DNA of 64,000 bases from Rappaport israeli (lineage in GTDB: Bacteria > Pseudomonadota > Gammaproteobacteria > Cardiobacteriales > Cardiobacteriaceae): assembly GCF_001888055.1 (NCBI RefSeq), contig NZ_LXHZ01000026.1:1-64000 (forward strand), in the 5' to 3' direction. This document shows, piece by piece, positions 18,248 to 28,396 of this stretch; the first letter of the stretch is position 1; each line of letters begins with the position of its first letter. Made by a program: the position numbers and the translations under genes. The notes beneath the pieces were generated by a model. It worked only from the letters and a program-made list of their open reading frames with translations, was not told where the DNA came from and searched no databases.

Positions 18248-19492
18248 TCCATATAAAACAACGGGAATACTTGGTTGGATAGATGATCGCTTCCCTTTGA
18301 CTGTGTTGTGGAATGACCATTTGGCGCGTTACTACGCTCCGAAAAATTTCAATTTTTGGTATTACTTTGGTTCATTAGCACTGTTGGTATTAATTAACCA
18401 AATTATTACAGGCATATGGTTGGCTATGTTCTACAAGCCTAGCGCATTAGAAGCCTTTACCAGTGTTGAAGGCTATATTATGCGTGATGTAAGCCTAGGC
18501 TGGTTGCTCCGTTATATGCATTCAACTGGTGCATCTTTCTTTTTTATTGTGGTTTATCTGCATATGTTTAGAGGGTTGCTGTATGGGTCATATCGTAAAC
18601 CGCGCGAGTTGGTATGGCTATTTGGCGCTTTAATCTTTTTATGTTTAATGGCAGAAGCTTTATGGGCTACTTACTACCATGGGGGCAGACTTCTTATTGG
18701 GGTGCTAATGTAATTATTTCTCTTTTTAGTGCGTTCCCAATTATTGGTGACCCGTTGGTTACCTTTATTCAAGGTGATTTTTATATTTCTGATGCGACTT
18801 TGAATCGATTTTTCTCTATGCATGTTATTTTAATTCCGTTGGTGCTGGTTATGTTGGTGGCAGCACACATCATTGCTTTGCATGAGGTAGGTTCAAATAA
18901 TCCAGATGGTATTGAAATCAAGAAATACAAAGATGAGCGTGGTGTTCCTCTAGATGGAATTCCATTTCATCCTTACTATACTGTTAAAGATATGGTAGGG
19001 GTTGGAGTGTTTCTATTTATCTTTGCAGGAGTGATTTTCTTTTTCCCAGAGCTTAAAGGTTATTTCTTGGAGCTGGCAAACTTTGAGCCTGCTAACCAAC
19101 AAGTTACACCTGAACATATTGCTCCAGTTTGGTATTTTGGGACCTTTTATTCTATTTTACGGGCAATGACTTGGGATTGGTTTGGTGTGCCTGCTAAGTT
19201 ATGGGGTGTTTTGGCTATGTTTGGTGCAGTGGCGATGATTTTTATCTTGCCATGGCTAGACCGCTCACCAGTAAAATCAATCCGCTACAAAGGATGGATT
19301 TTTAAGTTGGCTTTGGCATTGTTTACTATTGCTTTCTTAGTTTTGATGGTATTAGGTACTAAACCCCCTACAGATACTTTGACTATGTGGGCGCAAATTA
19401 TGACTGCAGTCTACTTTGCCTTTTTTCTGCTAATGCCGATTTATAGCAAATTAGATAAAACAAAACCTGTGCCAACGAGGGTAAGCAAATGA
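18240..19492 (+). CDS. petB: cytochrome b of the bc1 complex, one frameshift
   Basis: N-terminal frame: WIDDRFPLTVLWNDHLARYY, the first membrane helix, RYMHSTGASFFFIVVYLHMF (haem-ligand helix) and YRKPRELVWLFG. At GCTTTATGGG (18657-18666) one T is missing; the other frame resumes with MGYLLPWGQTSYWGANVI, the Qo-site segment. Further pieces are DATLNRFFSMHVILIPLVLV, HIIALHEVGSNNPDG, and the PEW-like region as PEHIAPVWYFGTFYSILR. The restored length is about 417 residues, with eight helices. The gene is essential for the complex and the break is at a short homopolymer, so it is likely a sequence error. Confidence 0.94.
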
Positions 19493-20250
19493 TTCATAAA
19501 ATAATTCTTATATTAGGCAGTGCGTTTACAATGGGCAGTGTAATGGCTGCCTCATCAGGAGATATATTCCCTAATTATCATTTTGAGGTAGAAATTACTG
19601 ATCAACCAAGCTTGCAACGCGGAGCAAAATTGTTCATGAATTACTGCGCAGGCTGTCATTCATTAGAGTTGCAACGCTATAACCGGACTTTTAAAGATTT
19701 AGGAATTGACCCTGAAATTGGAAGTGAAAATTTGATTTTTACTGGCGCAAAAGAAGTCGAACGCATGCACAATAGTTTGAGTGTGGCAGATGGGACTAAA
19801 TGGTTTGGTAGTGCGCCACCAGATTTATCTGTAACTGCAAGAGCGAAAGGCGGGGATTATATCTACAACTATCTACAAGGATTTTATGTAGACGATAGTC
19901 GCCCGCTGGGTTTTAATAATACTGTTTTTCCTGGCGCAAGTATGCCTAACCCATTATGGCAACTTCAGGGTTTGCAAAAGCCAGTAATAGAAGAGCATGA
20001 GCATTGTAATAGTACTGGTGAGTGTGAAACAAACACTAAAATTGTTGGCTTTGAAAAACTAACTGAGGGAACGTTAAATGATTTAGGTTATCAGCGTGTA
20101 GCCTCAGATTTAACTAATTTTTTAGTTTATGTTTCTGACCCTTCAGCATTACAACGATTAGCTATGGGACCTTGGGTATTATTGTTCTTGGCTTTACTGA
20201 CAGTATTATTTTACTTCCTGAAGCGTGAATTTTGGCGTGATATACATTAA
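19489..20250 (+). CDS. petC: cytochrome c1 of the bc1 complex
   Basis: A 253-residue precursor with N-terminal signal (MIHKIILILGSAFTMGSVMA). The haem c motif CAGCH is at residues 53-57; the axial Met is likely in FPGASMPNPLW. A C-terminal membrane anchor (WVLLFLALLTVLFYFLKREF) holds it in the inner membrane. The start overlaps petB by 4 bases (ATGA). Together petABC make a complete bc1 complex, so the organism respires through ubiquinol-cytochrome c. Confidence 0.96.
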   Translation: MIHKIILILGSAFTMGSVMAASSGDIFPNYHFEVEITDQPSLQRGAKLFMNYCAGCHSLELQRYNRTFKDLGIDPEIGSENLIFTGAKEVERMHNSLSVADGTKWFGSAPPDLSVTARAKGGDYIYNYLQGFYVDDSRPLGFNNTVFPGASMPNPLWQLQGLQKPVIEEHEHCNSTGECETNTKIVGFEKLTEGTLNDLGYQRVASDLTNFLVYVSDPSALQRLAMGPWVLLFLALLTVLFYFLKREFWRDIH

Positions 20251-20265
20251 AAATATTGAAATATT

Positions 20266-20903
20266 ATGAGCTTAATAAATCAAAAACGAGGTGGATTGGC
20301 GCTATTTGGTAGCCTAAACATGCAGCAAGTTTGCGGATTCGTTTGGTCGCATATGCAAAAGATTTAGAAATTGAGCATATTGAAATTGATGCCGATAATA
20401 TTCCAGAGGATTTGCTAGAAATTAATCCTACAGGGCGTTTACCAACGTTGATTGACCGTGATTTGGTATTGTTTGATGAAAGAGTTATTGCAGAATATTT
20501 AGATGAGCGTTTCCCTCATCCAGCTTTGATGCCAATTGAGGCAAATTTGCGAGCGAGGATTCGTTTATTTTGCTATGAAATCGAGCAACATTGGTATGAG
20601 CTTGCTAACCAATTAGAACATGCGCGCTTGACGCCTGCAAAAAAGAAATCTACAGTTAAAGCTCTGCGAGAAGCTGTACTTTATATGGCACCTCTTTTTA
20701 AAAACAAACAGTATTTGATTGGTAATGAGTTATCGTTGCTAGATTGCTGTGTATTGCCAATATTGTGGCGACTGTCCTATTTAGGAATTGAATTACCTAA
20801 TTCGGCTCAAGGTGTGCAAAATTATATGAAGTTTCATTTTGCCCAAGATTATTTTAAACGAGCGCTTTCTAAGTATGAGCAGAAAATAGCGCATCAGTCA
20901 TAG
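20266..20903 (+). CDS. sspA: stringent starvation protein A (GST-like RNA polymerase-binding), one frameshift
   Basis: The open frame from 20331 contains most of a glutathione-S-transferase-fold SspA: HIEIDADNIPEDLLEINPTG, RLPTLIDRDLVLFDERVIAE, YLDERFPHPALMP. The real start should be ATG 20266 (MSLINQKRGGLALFGS); a missing C at AGCCTAAA (20311-20318) would join it to PKHAASLRIRLVAYAK. This gives 212 residues, the usual length. The typical location after petABC and before sspB supports the call. SspA modulates transcription under starvation and acid stress. Confidence 0.9.
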
Positions 20904-20911
20904 GATGAATC

Positions 20912-21348
20912 ATGCAAAAAAGTGCAATTATCGATAAAAAACCTTATATGTTGCGCGCCGCCTACCAATGGGTGGTCGATAATGGTTGGACGCCACATCT
21001 AATTGTAGCGTGCCCGAATGTTGGGTGGGTTGGTGGTTTATCTGAGGATTTTCTGCAAGATGAATTTTTGGTTTTGAATATATCCCCATCGGCTGCACCA
21101 GATTGCTTGATTGAGAATGATTATGTGTTTTTCTCTGGGCGTTTTAAGGGAGAATCTTGTCAAGTATCTGTTGCAATGGAGGCAGTTGCTGCATTGGTTG
21201 CGCGTGAAAATGGACAAGGCTTTAATTTTGAACTGCCAGAAAATATTAAAGAAAGGCCCTAAAAAAATTAAGGAAAAAGTTGAAGGAAAACAAGAAAGTA
21301 AACCGACAAAACAATCAAAGCCATCGCATTTAAAAAATTGTCCGCTAA
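20912..21348 (+). CDS. sspB: ClpXP adaptor SspB, two frameshifts
   Basis: The folded domain is intact: KPYMLRAAYQWVVDNGWTPH, LIVACPN, FLVLNISPSAAPDCLIENDY, VFFSGRFKGES. This binds ssrA-tagged substrates. The first frame ends at 21262; a second frame supplies a flexible lysine- and serine-rich linker (KKIKEKVEGKQESKPTKQSK). A second break at an A6 run (21332-21337, one A too many) would restore the ending SHLKIVR, the XB motif that docks on ClpX. Recovery of the exact functional tail argues that the gene is intact in the cell. Confidence 0.88.
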
Positions 21349-21476
21349 GGAGTGATATTTTAAATACTTATTTTGCGTGTTTGCATTCTTTTTAAAATAT
21401 TAGAAATATGTTGCTGTCTGTTGTGTAAATGTTTTATGGCAGACTGAATTATCTTTTGTTTAATTTTGGAAAAACT

Positions 21477-23767
21477 ATGAGTCATTTGTTTAGAAAACAG
21501 GCTTTGTCTTATGTGGTGGGATTAAGTTTGGCGAATATTGCTTGGGCAGAATCGTTTGTGGTGCAGGATGTTCGTATTGAAGGTTTGCAACGTATTTCTG
21601 CGGGAACGGTATTTGGATATTTGCCAATTATTCCTGGTGAACAGTTTGACGTTGCAGATAGTGCACAGATAATTGATGATTTAGCAAAGACTAATTTATT
21701 TTCTGATATTCAAGTGGCACGTGATGGCAATGTTTTGGTTTTAATTGTGCAAGAGTATCCAGTTATTTCTGAAGTAAATATTTCTGGTAATAAAGAAATT
21801 AATACCAATGAGATTAAAAAAGCGCTAGATGATTTAAGGGTTGTGCAAGGTCAAACGTATAATCCAACCAATTTTCAAGTGGCGATTGAGGCTTTAGCGC
21901 AACAATACCAAGCGCGTAGTAAATATGCAGTGCAAATTACGCCTAAAATTCGCTCTTTGCCAAGAGGGCGAGTAGCAATAGATATTGATATTTCCGAAGG
22001 TCGTTCAGCGCGTATTAAAGAAGTGAGTTTTGTTGGCAATAAGATTTACAGTGATGAGACGTTAAGAAAGCAATTTGATACGACAACGAGTCGGTGGAAT
22101 TCCATTCTCACTAAATCTGATCAATATAATCCTGATAAATTAGCTGCTGATATTGAGCGATTAGAATCTTTTTATACCAATCGTGGTTTTTTAAATTTTA
22201 AAGTACTTTCTACACAAGTTAATGTATCGCCTGACCGTCAATGGGTGTATTTAGTAGTTAATATCGATGAGGGGCACGCCTATACAATTGGGGAGTATCG
22301 TTTTAGTGGAAATTTAATTCTTTCTGAAGAGGAGTTGGCGTCTTTAATTGAGTTTAATTCTGGTGAAATCTATAGCCGAGATAAGGTGGCTCAATCCATA
22401 GAAGCAATTGAGGTTCGTTTGGCAGATGAGGGTTATGCTCAGGCAGAAGTTAAGGTTATTCCAAAAGAAAACGCGTTAACAGGTGTAGTGGATTTTGATT
22501 TTGTGATTGAACCTGGTGAGCGCGTATTTGTGCGTTATATTAATTTTACAGGCAATGATAAAACCTATGATTCAGTATTGCGGCGCGAGATGCGACAAAT
22601 GGAATCTAGTTTGTTCTCTAGTTCAGATTTAGCGCGCTCTGAGGAGCGTTTGCGTCGTCTGCCTCAGATTGAATCTTTAGAGCAGCGGTTTAGTGTAGTG
22701 GAAGGTGAGCCAGATAAAATTGATATTGAATACAATATTAAAGAACGGCGTACCAGTTATATTCAAGCAGGCATTGGCTATGGTGAGACTAGTGGCGCGT
22801 TATTTAATGCTGAATATGCGGATAATAACTTTTTTGGCACGGGGAATCGTTTGTCGCTTAAATTTGCCAAAAGTCAAAATGCATTGAGCTATGGGGTTAA
22901 TTTAACCGACCCATATTTTACGGCAAATGGTGTGAGTGCTGATTATCAGTTTGAATATAATCAGCTAACTTATGATAGTCACGAACTTTCAGATTGGGCG
23001 ACAGATAATTATCTGGCGACAGTTGATTTTGGTTATCCTTTGTCTGAATATCAGAAGGTATATTTTGGCGGGGGGTATCGTGGATTAAAGATAAAAACAG
23101 GTCACGATGTTGCTAAGGAAATTCAGCAATCTGTAGATAAAAATGGAGATACTTATCACGAGGGAGTGTTAACGCTTTCTTGGGCGAAAGATACTTTAAA
23201 CAGTGCTTTTTTGCCTACTAAGGGTAGTTTAAATAAGGTTTATGGTGAGTTAACGATTCCTTCAAGCTCTGATACTTATTACAAAACGGGCTATCGGAAT
23301 CGGACGTATTTTTCAAATAGTGATGAATCGCTTATTTTAAGCCTTCGTGGGGATATTAGTTATGGGGGGGGGTACGGCAAAACAGAGTCGTTGCCATTTT
23401 ATCGCCATTATTATGCTGGTGGCATTAGCACGGTGCGAGGATATAAGTTTGGTTCGTTAGGCCTAAATATCAAAATGGGGATAGTCAAGGTGGGGATTTT
23501 AGAGTGATTGGGGGAGCTGAATTGGCATTGCCTTGGTCATTGGGTACGAGAAATAGCAATTTGCACTTAGGGACGTTTATTGATTTTGGAAATGTATATC
23601 AGTCGGCGAGCGCATTTGATGCTGGGGAGTTTCGTTATTCTTCAGGATTGTTTTTGCAGTGGATTTCACCGATTGGTCCGCTTAATTTAAGTTATGCGTT
23701 CCCTTTAAATAAAAAAGAGGGTGATGTTGAGGAGAAATTCCAGTTTACGGTGGGCGCTGGTTTCTAG
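21477..23767 (+). CDS. bamA: outer-membrane protein assembly factor BamA, one frameshift
   Basis: Signal peptide ends near WAESF. Five POTRA domains (about residues 24-424) begin VVQDVRIEGLQRISAGTVFG, and the barrel follows, with L6 motif GGISTVRGYKFGSLG. At TTAGGCC (23458-23464) one G is missing; the other frame continues KYQNGDSQGGDFRVIGGAEL, ALPW and ends FQFTVGAGF, the C-terminal beta signal. The restored length is about 763 residues. I chose ATG 21477 because the signal peptide starts there; ATG 21429 would put 16 extra residues before it. It is the first gene of the bamA-ompH-lpx-dnaE cluster. Confidence 0.95.
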
Positions 23768-23769
23768 CC

Positions 23770-24420
23770 ATGCGGGTTTTAACTATTTGGTTAGGGTTGT
23801 TTTTTTGGGCATGTGGTATCAAGGCGCAATCGGTTCAAGAGAATTTATCTAATATTGATGCGCCAAATTCGGTAATCCTTAGCAAAAACCCCAATACTCA
23901 TCAGGCTCTTGGAGTTAATCCTGATGAAGATGTAGTATTAGATGAGGCTGAGTTATCAAATAAGCAGGCAATTTTACAAGCCAATGCGCAGTCTTTGCGG
24001 ATTGGCTTTATTAATTTTCGTCGCATTATGACTTCTATTCCACAACTTAATGCGGTCAGTAGTTTATTGGAAGCGGAATTTTCCGCGCAGCAAAAGGCTT
24101 TGACCGCTAAACAAGAGGAGGTGGCTCAGATGGAGCGAGAATTGGCAACTCTTGAGCGTGGTGAGGCGTATTCGGATTTTGAAAAGCAGGTCATTGCTAA
24201 ACGACGTGAGTGGTTGCGTGAAGATGCGGCGTATCGTGATGCCTATAGTGTGCGTCGCAATGAGGAGTTGGCGAAATTGCAACGGATTGTGGTTGATGAG
24301 ATTGTTGCGCTGGCAAAAGCGCTTGATTTTGACATTATTTTAAATGATACGGGCGTGATTTATGTGAGCGAGGAGGCGGATTTGACCTCGGCGGTTATTG
24401 AGCGTTTGCGATTGCTTTAG
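23770..24420 (+). CDS. OmpH/Skp-family periplasmic chaperone with long N-terminus
   Basis: 216 residues. A hydrophobic signal (LTIWLGLFFWACGIKA) is followed by an unusual acidic segment of about 55 residues (SNIDAPNSVILSKNPNTHQA, NPDEDVVLDEAEL) before the OmpH domain starts at LRIGFINFRRIMTSIPQLNA. A central coiled-coil arm (about residues 100-165) and a closing DIILNDTGVIYVSEEADLT complete the family pattern. Skp is usually about 160 residues, so the extra N-terminal stretch is specific to this lineage. It prevents aggregation of outer-membrane proteins on the way to BamA, the adjacent gene. Confidence 0.88.
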   Translation: MRVLTIWLGLFFWACGIKAQSVQENLSNIDAPNSVILSKNPNTHQALGVNPDEDVVLDEAELSNKQAILQANAQSLRIGFINFRRIMTSIPQLNAVSSLLEAEFSAQQKALTAKQEEVAQMERELATLERGEAYSDFEKQVIAKRREWLREDAAYRDAYSVRRNEELAKLQRIVVDEIVALAKALDFDIILNDTGVIYVSEEADLTSAVIERLRLL

Positions 24421-24429
24421 GGTGAAACA

Positions 24430-25406
24430 ATGGCGAGTTATACGGTTAAAGAATTAGCGCATAGGATTCAAGCGACGTTGCAAGGTACGGTAGAAGCATC
24501 CATTACAGGGGTGGGGACGTTGGAGGCGGGTCAATCTGGGCAAATTGGATTTTTGGCAGATGGTCGTTATGGTAAGTTTTTACCTTCTACGCGCTTATCG
24601 GCTTTGATTGTGGCAGAGCCTGTGGCGTCGTTTGATGGTGTGCAGTTGCAAGTGGCAGATGTAAAGCGTGCATGGCGGCAGGTGGTTGCGTTGTTTGCGC
24701 CTGATAATCGCTTATCAGGTGTTGCTGTGAGTGCTGTGGTGGATTCTTCGGCAGTTTTGGGAGAAGGGGTTGGGATTGGTGCAGGAGCCATTATTGGCGC
24801 TGGTGCTGTAATTGGCGCGCATTGCCAAATTGGGGCGGGGGTGGTGATTGGTGAGGAGGTCTCTATTGGTGCGCATTCGGTGATTGTTAGTGGTGCGAAG
24901 ATTTTGGCGCGTTCTGTGATTGGGTGTAATGCTTATATTGATGCAGGGGCGGTGATTGGTTCGCGTGGGTTTGGTTTTTCTTTTGAAGAGGGGCGCTGGT
25001 TGCCAATCGCGCAGGTAGGGCGTGTGATAATTGGTGATGAGGTTGAGGTGGGGGCAAATACAACGATTGATTGTGGTGCGGTGGGGGATACGGTAATTGG
25101 TGATGGGGTGAAGCTGGATAATCAGATTCAGGTGGCGCATAACGTGACAATTGGGCGCATACGATTATTGCAGGATGTTGTGTAATTGCGGGTTCAACTA
25201 AAATTGGGCGCTATTGTTTGATTGGTGGGGCGAGTGTGTTAAACGGGCATATTCAAATTGCGGATAAGGTGCAAATTACTGGACATTCTTCGGTGTCTAA
25301 GTCAATTACGCAGGCAGGCGTTTATTCTTCGGCATTTCCAGCGATGCCCAATCGAGAATGGAATCGTTTAGTGGCGAATACGCGTCGTTTGGATAAAAAA
25401 AATTAG
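24430..25406 (+). CDS. lpxD: UDP-3-O-acylglucosamine N-acyltransferase, one frameshift
   Basis: Third step of lipid A synthesis. The N-terminal domain ([35 protein letters not shown]) is followed by a left-handed beta helix of hexapeptide repeats ([20 protein letters not shown]) and [15 protein letters not shown]. One G is missing at ATTGGGCGC (25151-25159); the other frame gives [20 protein letters not shown] then [12 protein letters not shown]. The restored length is about 325 residues. It lies 9 bp after ompH. Confidence 0.94.
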
Positions 25407-25433
25407 GCTAATTATTTATTTTAAGGAGTTTTT

Positions 25434-25909
25434 ATGTCTACTATCATGGATATTGAGGCCATTCAGGCGTATTTGCCGCATCGCTATCCTTTTTTGTTGC
25501 TTGATAAGGTGCTTGAGGTGCAGGCGGGCGAGTTTATTCGTGCAGTTAAGAATGTATCGATTAATGAACCTTTTTTTCAGGGGCATTTTCCTACAAAACC
25601 TGTCATGCCTGGGGTGTTGGTGATTGAGGCAATGGCTCAGGCGGCTGGGATTTTGGGGGTGAAGTCGGTTAAAAAGGAATTGGGTTTGCCTGATGAACCT
25701 GAAAAAGATGGCATTTATTTTTTGTTGGCATTGATAAGGCGCGATTTCGTGCAACTGTTGTTCCTGGTGATCAGTTGATTTTAGAGGTGAGGGTGGTGCG
25801 TGCGCGTCGTGGGATTTGGTCTTTTGAGGCGAAGGCGACGGTTAATGATAAGGTGGTGTGTGATGCTCAAATTATGTGTACCACTGCGGGTAAGGGTAGT
25901 GCTGAATGA
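25434..25909 (+). CDS. fabZ: 3-hydroxyacyl-ACP dehydratase FabZ, one frameshift
   Basis: Hot-dog-fold dehydratase of fatty-acid elongation. [11 protein letters not shown], catalytic His51 in [14 protein letters not shown] and Glu65 in [10 protein letters not shown] are all visible. The frame breaks near 25727-25733 (TTGGCATTGA); with one added base it continues [20 protein letters not shown] then [20 protein letters not shown]. The restored length is 158 residues. Its stop overlaps the lpxA ATG. RBS AAGGAG lies 8 bases upstream of the ATG. Confidence 0.93.
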
Positions 25910-26679
25910 TTCATAAAACAGCGATAATCGATGCAAGTGCGGAGATTGGGCTTAATGTGTCTATTGGTGCGTATAGTGTGATTGGTGCGAATGTCTCTAT
26001 TGGGGATGGGACGATTATTGCGCCGCATGTGGTGATTGAGGGTCCAACTCAAATTGGTAGAGACAATCATATTTTTCAATTTTCTTCGCTAGGGGCAATG
26101 CCTCAAGATAAAAAATATAAGGGCGAGGCGACGCGTTTGATTATTGGCGATCGCAATGTGATTCGTGAGGGCTGTACGTTTAATCGGGGAACGGTGCAGG
26201 ATAAAGGCGCAACGGTTATTGGTTCGGATAATTGGATTATGGCTTATGTGCATTTAGCGCATGATTGTGTGGTGGGTAATCATACGGTGTTTGCAAATAA
26301 TGCCTCATTAGCGGGGCATGTGCAGGTAGGGGATTATGTAACGTTGGGTGGATTTGCATTGGTGTATCAATTTGTGCGCATTGGTGCGTATGCAATTTGT
26401 GGTTTTTCTAGTGGGGTGAAGCAGGAGGTGCCACCATTTGCGATGGTAGCAGGGATGCCAGCTAAGATAAGTGGGTTGAATAAGGAGGGGTTGCGTCGTC
26501 ATGGCTTTGCTAAAGCGGAGGTTGAGGCGATTAAGTTGGCTTATAAGTATTTGTATTATGAGAATTTATTGCTTAGTGAGGCTAAGGCGCGCTTGCAAGA
26601 CTTGGCGTCTGGTTCGCCCGCGGTGAAGGATATTTTGGCGTTTGTGGAGAATATGGGTAAACGGGGTTTGATGCGTTAA
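25906..26679 (+). CDS. lpxA: UDP-N-acetylglucosamine acyltransferase
   Basis: First step of lipid A synthesis. 257 residues. Hexapeptide-repeat beta helix ([20 protein letters not shown]), the LpxA motif [19 protein letters not shown], and the active-site region [18 protein letters not shown] with the expected catalytic His at about residue 126. A C-terminal helical domain follows [20 protein letters not shown]. It overlaps fabZ (ATGA) and lpxB (TAATG). Confidence 0.96.
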   Translation: MIHKTAIIDASAEIGLNVSIGAYSVIGANVSIGDGTIIAPHVVIEGPTQIGRDNHIFQFSSLGAMPQDKKYKGEATRLIIGDRNVIREGCTFNRGTVQDKGATVIGSDNWIMAYVHLAHDCVVGNHTVFANNASLAGHVQVGDYVTLGGFALVYQFVRIGAYAICGFSSGVKQEVPPFAMVAGMPAKISGLNKEGLRRHGFAKAEVEAIKLAYKYLYYENLLLSEAKARLQDLASGSPAVKDILAFVENMGKRGLMR

Positions 26680-27809
26680 TGGTTAAGCAATTGCATGTGG
26701 CGCTGTTGGCAGGGGAGCGCTCAGGCGATGTATTGGGTGGTGCGTTGATGCAGGCTTTAAAAAAGCGTTATCCGTCGGTGTCTTTTAGTGGGATTGGTGG
26801 GCAAGCGATGCAGGAGCAGGGGTTGCACTCGTTGGTGGCGATGGAGCGCTTGTCTGTGATGGGGTTGGTGGAGGTGGTGGCGCATTTGCCTGATTTATGG
26901 CGTGTGCGTCAGGTGGCGCGAAAATATTGGCAGGAGAATCCGCCAGATATTTTTATTGGCATTGATGCGCCTGATTTTAATTTGCCGATGGCGCGTTTTT
27001 TGCGCGCGCGTGGGGCGTTTTGTGTGCATTATGTGAGTCCGTCGTTGTGGGCGTGGAAGGAAAAGCGCATTGAGAAGATTAAGGGGGCGGTAGATTTAAT
27101 GTTGTGTCTCTTTGCTTTTGAGACGGCAATTTATGCCCAGCATGGGGTGCAGGCGGTGGCAGTGGGGCATTCGTTACGCGATAAGTTGGCTAATAGTGTG
27201 AAAAATACGGGTGGAGATGGGCATACTTTGGGGATTTTTGCAGGCTCTAGGCGTGCTGAGATTGCGCGGTTATTGCCAGTTTATTTACAAGCTTTTGCGC
27301 AGTTGCAGGAGCGTTTGCCACAGGTGAAGGCGGTGGTGTCGGTGAGTGAGGCGCATTTGTATGATTTGGTGGCGCAATGTGTGCAGGCATCTGGGGTGTC
27401 GCAGGTGCAGTTGTCGCTGGCGCCTAGCGCGCAGCTGCTTGCACAGTGTTCGCTGGCGTTGGTTTCTAGTGGCACGATTACGCTGGAGGCGGCGCTTTTG
27501 CAAACGCCGATGGTGGTGGCGTATAAGGTGCAGGCGTTAACGGCGGCTATTGCGCGTCGATTGCTAAAAATTGACCGCTTTGCTTTGCCTAATTTATTAG
27601 ACCATCGTGATTTGGTGCCTGAATATATTCAAGAAAATGCGACGGCGGATAAGATTTCAGCGGCTCTTTATGCGCTATGGTCAGATGGGGCTTTGCAACA
27701 GGCGCAACGTGAGGGGTTTGCGCGCATTGCACAGGCATTGCCGCTTAATGTGGCTGATTGTGCGGCGCAGGCGGTGTTGACTGCTTATGCGCAAAAGGTG
27801 GTGCGGTGA
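26679..27809 (+). CDS. lpxB: lipid A disaccharide synthase
   Basis: GT19 glycosyltransferase joining UDP-2,3-diacylglucosamine and lipid X. 376 residues. LLAGERSGDVLGGALMQALK is at the N-terminus; FIGIDAPDFNLPMARFLRAR and HYVSPSLWAWKEKRIEKIK are the conserved core; the UDP site includes FAGSRRAEI and SSGTITLEAALLQTPMVVAY. The start overlaps lpxA and the stop overlaps rnhB, so the cluster is translationally coupled. Confidence 0.96.
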   Translation: MVKQLHVALLAGERSGDVLGGALMQALKKRYPSVSFSGIGGQAMQEQGLHSLVAMERLSVMGLVEVVAHLPDLWRVRQVARKYWQENPPDIFIGIDAPDFNLPMARFLRARGAFCVHYVSPSLWAWKEKRIEKIKGAVDLMLCLFAFETAIYAQHGVQAVAVGHSLRDKLANSVKNTGGDGHTLGIFAGSRRAEIARLLPVYLQAFAQLQERLPQVKAVVSVSEAHLYDLVAQCVQASGVSQVQLSLAPSAQLLAQCSLALVSSGTITLEAALLQTPMVVAYKVQALTAAIARRLLKIDRFALPNLLDHRDLVPEYIQENATADKISAALYALWSDGALQQAQREGFARIAQALPLNVADCAAQAVLTAYAQKVVR

Positions 27810-28396
27810 TTGTTGCGGGGGTGGATGAGGCAGGGCGTGGGGCGTTGGTGGGTAATGTGGTGGCAGCGGCGGTGGTGTTGCCAAAGCGCTATGATTTGCC
27901 AAAGTTAACTGATAGTAAGCGTTTGACGGCAAGGCAGCGTGAGCGCTTATTTGAGGGGATTATGGCTCAGGCGTCTGCGGTTTGTTGGGCGCAGGTAGGG
28001 GCTTTAGAGATTGACCGTTTGAATATTCATCATGCGAGTTTGCTGGCGATGCGTCGTGCGGTGTTGGGTTTGCGATGTCTGCCAGATAAGGTGCTGGTTG
28101 ATGGGCGGTTTGTACCTGATGTGCCGATGGTGTGTGAGGCGATTGTTGGGGGCGATGGTTTAGAGGCCTCTATTGCGGCGGCGTCGATTGTGGCGAAGGT
28201 GGTGCGCGATGCGCAGATGGTGGCGCTGGATGCCTGTTGGCCGCAATATGGTTATGCGCGCCATAAGGGTTATCCAAGCGCTTTGCATGTGCAGGCGTTG
28301 GCGCGTTTTGGGGTGCATGGTTTGTATCGCTTGAGTTATCGTCCTGTGCGGGCGTTGCTTTCTGGCTTGGTTTTTGAGGATAAAAAGAATGGCTGA
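27806..28396 (+). CDS. rnhB: ribonuclease HII
   Basis: 196 residues from GTG 27806 (GTGA overlap with the lpxB stop). IVAGVDEAGRGALVGNVVAA holds the catalytic D-E pair, LTDSKRLTARQRERLF the second motif, and AASIVAKVVRD the third Asp; YGYARHKGYPSALH follows. It cleaves RNA in RNA-DNA hybrids and single ribonucleotides. It overlaps dnaE by 8 bases. Confidence 0.95.
   Translation: MIVAGVDEAGRGALVGNVVAAAVVLPKRYDLPKLTDSKRLTARQRERLFEGIMAQASAVCWAQVGALEIDRLNIHHASLLAMRRAVLGLRCLPDKVLVDGRFVPDVPMVCEAIVGGDGLEASIAAASIVAKVVRDAQMVALDACWPQYGYARHKGYPSALHVQALARFGVHGLYRLSYRPVRALLSGLVFEDKKNG

Noticed and set aside
21429-21477. Upstream ATG of bamA
   Set aside because: It would add 16 residues ahead of a clear signal peptide; ATG 21477 fits better.
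24715-25140. Antisense frames opposite lpxD
   Set aside because: Repetitive Asn/His/Thr-rich translation mirroring the hexapeptide repeats of lpxD; not a gene.
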